64,000 nucleotides of DNA, taken from Chrysomallon squamiferum. Lineage: Eukaryota; Mollusca; Gastropoda; Neomphalida; Peltospiridae. Under the pieces are notes generated by a model. It made no database searches, was not told where the DNA came from, and saw only the letters and a program-made list of their open reading frames with translations. Below are positions 58,718 through 64,000 of this stretch, one piece after another (positions within the stretch are counted from its first letter, which is position 1; each line of letters opens with the position of its first letter). The DNA lies in NCBI GenBank assembly GCA_012295275.1, contig CM022675.1:9468693-9532692 (forward strand), read 5' to 3'. The translations under genes were made by a program, and so were the position numbers.

Positions 58718-61260
58718 TTATTGTTCAACATGATTGATCTAACATACAGTTTGTGGTAGAAACAAGAACATTAAAATGAAAAATGCAAAGATTTATTTTG
58801 TAATTAAATACAACTTTTAATAAAATGTGGCATGCCAGAAGATGCAATAATAATTCAAAGACGAAAGTTTCTAGAATTTGTTTTAGTTGTAGCTATTTTT
58901 GTTCTTCTTTTTTTTTTTTTAAATTTAAATTGTGATGTTTCAGGCAAACTGAAATGTTGATACACACTAGACTTGCTCTGCAATGTGATATGGAAAAAAA
59001 AAAATAACAAAAAAAAAAAAACAAGAAGAAAAAATAAATTAATATGTGAAACACAATTATACCCCAAAATAATATCACCCAGGTTTGTATTGACATTAAT
59101 CCTACATGTGTGTCAAGGAAGTATAAATACAAAAACAACTATAATAAAAAAAAAAAAAAAGACAACGAAAATAAACTGAACATAAATAATAACCGTAATA
59201 GAAAATTCATTCATTAAATAAAATGAAGCAAGAACAAAAAAATAAATCTGACAATAATAATAATTAAAAAAACACACCCTCCACTGTCACTGATAAAAAA
59301 AAAAAGTTTAAAAAATAAAATAATTTCCAAAAAAAAAAAAATATATATATATATATTTACATATACACACATATATAATGACATAACAAAAGATAAAATT
59401 AAAAAAAATAAATAAATAAATAAATAAATAAAACTAAAACAAAAACCCAAAACACTCATATATGAACTGTGTAACTAAATTTTGGACAGACTCAATAGAC
59501 AGATGTACAGACAAATGTACAGACAGTCTGAAAATATTGACTGGGTTAAAGAAAAAAAAAGAAAAAAAAAAAAAAAGCATCGTAAAACAATGAGAAACTG
59601 GAAACCCACTTTGTACAAACTGGTTATGTATTGAGAATAAAATACCAAACATTACTATGAAAACAATTTGTCAGTTGTCATCAGAATTCAGAAATTCTGA
59701 ATTTTTTTTTTTCCCTCTGCACATAATAAATGTTAACACATTTGAAGAACATGAAAAGAAATTACAAAACTTTCACCATTATTTTTGAGATTTCTGTTTT
59801 ATGTAACCTGAAATGAAAATGAAGGTATCAGTAAAGCTAGTAATTAAATAAAGCTAATTTTGTGAAGGATACATCTTTTTATTTTTATTTTTGTTTATTT
59901 TCCAATCTAATCTTGCCAAGGGAAAAAAAAAACACATTTTCAAAAGACCTGAATTCAAATCCAGACAGTTTGATTCTTTATAATCTCTGTTTACAGCCAG
60001 GATTTTTTAATTGTTGCAGAATAAAATTTTTAACCACATTTCAGTAATTCATCTGTACTGAATAGAGACCGTTTTAAAATTTTGTTGAAAAAGTAGCCGT
60101 CTTGAAATACAAATTCCTTCATCAATTCTTGGAATTTTTCAGAAAACTGCTTGTCTTTTTATAACAACTTTTCATTATAATATTTCAGCATTAATATTTC
60201 AAGGTAAAGTTCCATTTCCAAATATATTTTTTGTGTTTTTTAATATATTTTCTTCTGCAGAATATTATAACTTTCAGAATTATCCATCTTCATTTCTTAA
60301 GGGTTATTATCACTTTTAAGAATTCTTCAAAGAAAAAAAGGATGTCATAAAATTCATTTTTCCGAAATTTTCAAATCGTAGATTCCACTTTCTAATAAAA
60401 TAATGACTTTACACAACGCTTTCAAGAAAGTATGTTTTTCCTCAAAAATAAACTTTTTGTAATTTTTAGAATTCTTCTTCTTGAAACATCATTCTGTCGA
60501 AGACTTCTTCCAGTTTTCAAAAAAAATATTCATCATTTTTAAAGACTACAGCTACTTAAAGGATTGATCTTCTTTTCGTGTTCAGTTTTAATTTTTCACA
60601 GTCGTTATTCCTCGGAACAAATTTTTGGTTAAGAGAACACTCCAGCTCAAACGAGCTGCGATGCAGACAACTGTCCAGATGTTCATGAATCACAGCATTG
60701 ACACAGGAAAAACATTCAACCACGTTATTAACCAACACAAGGGAACTAACTTCAGTTTGGATGAGAATCCAAGCACAGACAATTTTCTTTATTTATACTG
60801 ATTTAAACAGGGCAGTATATTTTCCTCAAAGTATTTTTTTTTTTTTTTTTTTTTTTTTAATTAAAATAAAACTTTTTTTTCCATTTTTAAAAATTATTTA
60901 AGAAATGTAGATAGTTGAAACTGATTTAAACTTAATATTTTTTGTAACGTTTTAGCAAAAATTAAAATTTTCTTTTCAAACAAATTATCTTTTAGAATTA
61001 ACTGTCAACACCAGACCTAAAAATTTTCAAAATAATTTTTATTGTTTTTTTGTTTTTCATCCTCGAAGAATAGTTCCTACAATAACAGTAACTGAATCAT
61101 TCAGCTACATATATATTTTTTTTTTTTTTTATATCTTTTTCAAATTTTTATTATTAATAATTTATTTGGAAATAAATATTTTATCATTAAATAAATTTCT
61201 ACATGCACAAAATGTTCAGGACATTACTTTCACGTCCCATTGAGATTTTTTCACTTATTT

Positions 61261-61262
61261 AT

Positions 61263-61298
<36 letters not shown>
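61261..61298. repeat. Poly-T tract
   Basis: A T run of about 30 bases just downstream (on the minus strand) of the SPOP stop codon. Confidence 0.9.
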
Positions 61299-61392
61299 TA
61301 ATAAAATTTCTGTCAAGTCCCAATGCTTCAGCCATGATGTTTGTGAATGTTTTGAGCCACACAAAGGGAGGTTAGCTATCACATAATAAATA

Positions 61393-63491
<2,099 letters not shown>

Positions 63492-64000
63492 CTGGAAAAG
63501 AAAATTCATAATAAATAACTAATTAGTAATGAATGAATGAATATGCAAGTAAATAAGTAACCAAATATATAAATAGGATTAAAAATAAAATAAATAAGCA
63601 GGTAAATAAATAAATAAAAATGTCACTATGATGGTAATAAAGATAAGGATGACAGTAAATAATAATTAAAAAAAAATAATGGTATTAATCACAATAAATA
63701 AATAAATAAATGTAAAATTCTCCTTTTTTTCTTTCTGAAAGAGACTCAGTTTAGTTGATGAATAAACGTTGAATAACATTAATGGTTATTTGATGTTTAA
63801 CACACTGTTATTTATTGTAATACCAAAATGTGAGATGAATAAATTGCTATTCAATAACACTCTGTTATAATGTTTATATTTATTCATTATATCAAACACA
63901 GTATTTATTTAATTTTCTCTTTCACAATATCATGGCAGTGTCAGATACAGACAAACTTGAATATACTGGATCATTTTCAGATCTGCTTCAAATTTAACAC
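63492..64000. other. SPOP intron, right edge
   Basis: AT-rich sequence upstream of the first visible SPOP exon. The preceding exon, encoding the first half of the BTB domain, is not in the window. Confidence 0.7.

Larger units (their letters stand above)
47818..61392. other. Gene-poor region between uridine phosphorylase and SPOP
   Basis: The genes converge across 13.6 kb. No exon of a known family was found on either strand. It contains minisatellites (47893-48320, 50545-50800, 51190-51570, 53650-53960), ATT arrays (51672-51740, 55382-55518), poly-T tracts and a perfect 159-bp duplication (58400-58717). The segment 60556-60800 is less AT-rich with a Cys/His-containing open frame of unknown meaning, perhaps SPOP 3' UTR. 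Confidence 0.55.

Overview
This is nuclear DNA from an animal. The genes are split by many introns, and intergenic and intronic DNA is very AT-rich and packed with microsatellites (ATT/AAT, ATTT, CT, poly-T) and minisatellites. The proteins look like protostome, probably lophotrochozoan and possibly molluscan, versions of conserved bilaterian genes. This placement is inference from protein similarity and repeat style; no taxon-specific marker was found.

Layout, left to right. (1) 40-886 (+): last two exons of an NDUFA4-type gene. (2) 4730-7825 (+): a complete second NDUFA4 paralogue in tandem, four exons. (3) 15432-12787 (-): a two-exon TBK1-binding adaptor like TBKBP1/SINTBAD and AZI2/NAP1, with two C-terminal ubiquitin-binding-type zinc fingers. 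(4) 15.5-23.3 kb: gene-free, with a nested pair of DNA transposons (18240-19923) and a satellite-like array. (5) 23303-25835 (+): a complete six-exon gene for the meiotic protein SPO16; its last intron is an AT-AC, U12-type intron. (6) 38031-29299 (-): a complete ten-exon RUNDC3 gene with one GC-AG intron. (7) 39537-47817 (+): an eight-exon uridine phosphorylase gene whose seventh exon carries a frame disruption. (8) 47.8-61.4 kb: gene-poor, repeat-rich. (9) 63491-61393 (-): the last four exons of SPOP, running off the right edge.

The genes are unrelated housekeeping, innate-signalling, meiotic, neuronal and ubiquitin-ligase functions. They do not form a pathway or operon. RUNDC3 and uridine phosphorylase are head-to-head, with about 1.5 kb between start codons. 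SPO16/RUNDC3 and uridine phosphorylase/SPOP are convergent.

The most unusual signals are the U12 AT-AC intron in SPO16, the sixfold-plus tandem copying of the splice acceptor of uridine phosphorylase exon 6, a recurrent tendency for repeat arrays to abut 3' splice sites, and the frameshift in uridine phosphorylase. No cryptic multi-gene system, viral element, CRISPR array or toxin cluster was found. Exon boundaries come from reading splice signals, phase and family similarity by eye, not from transcripts.
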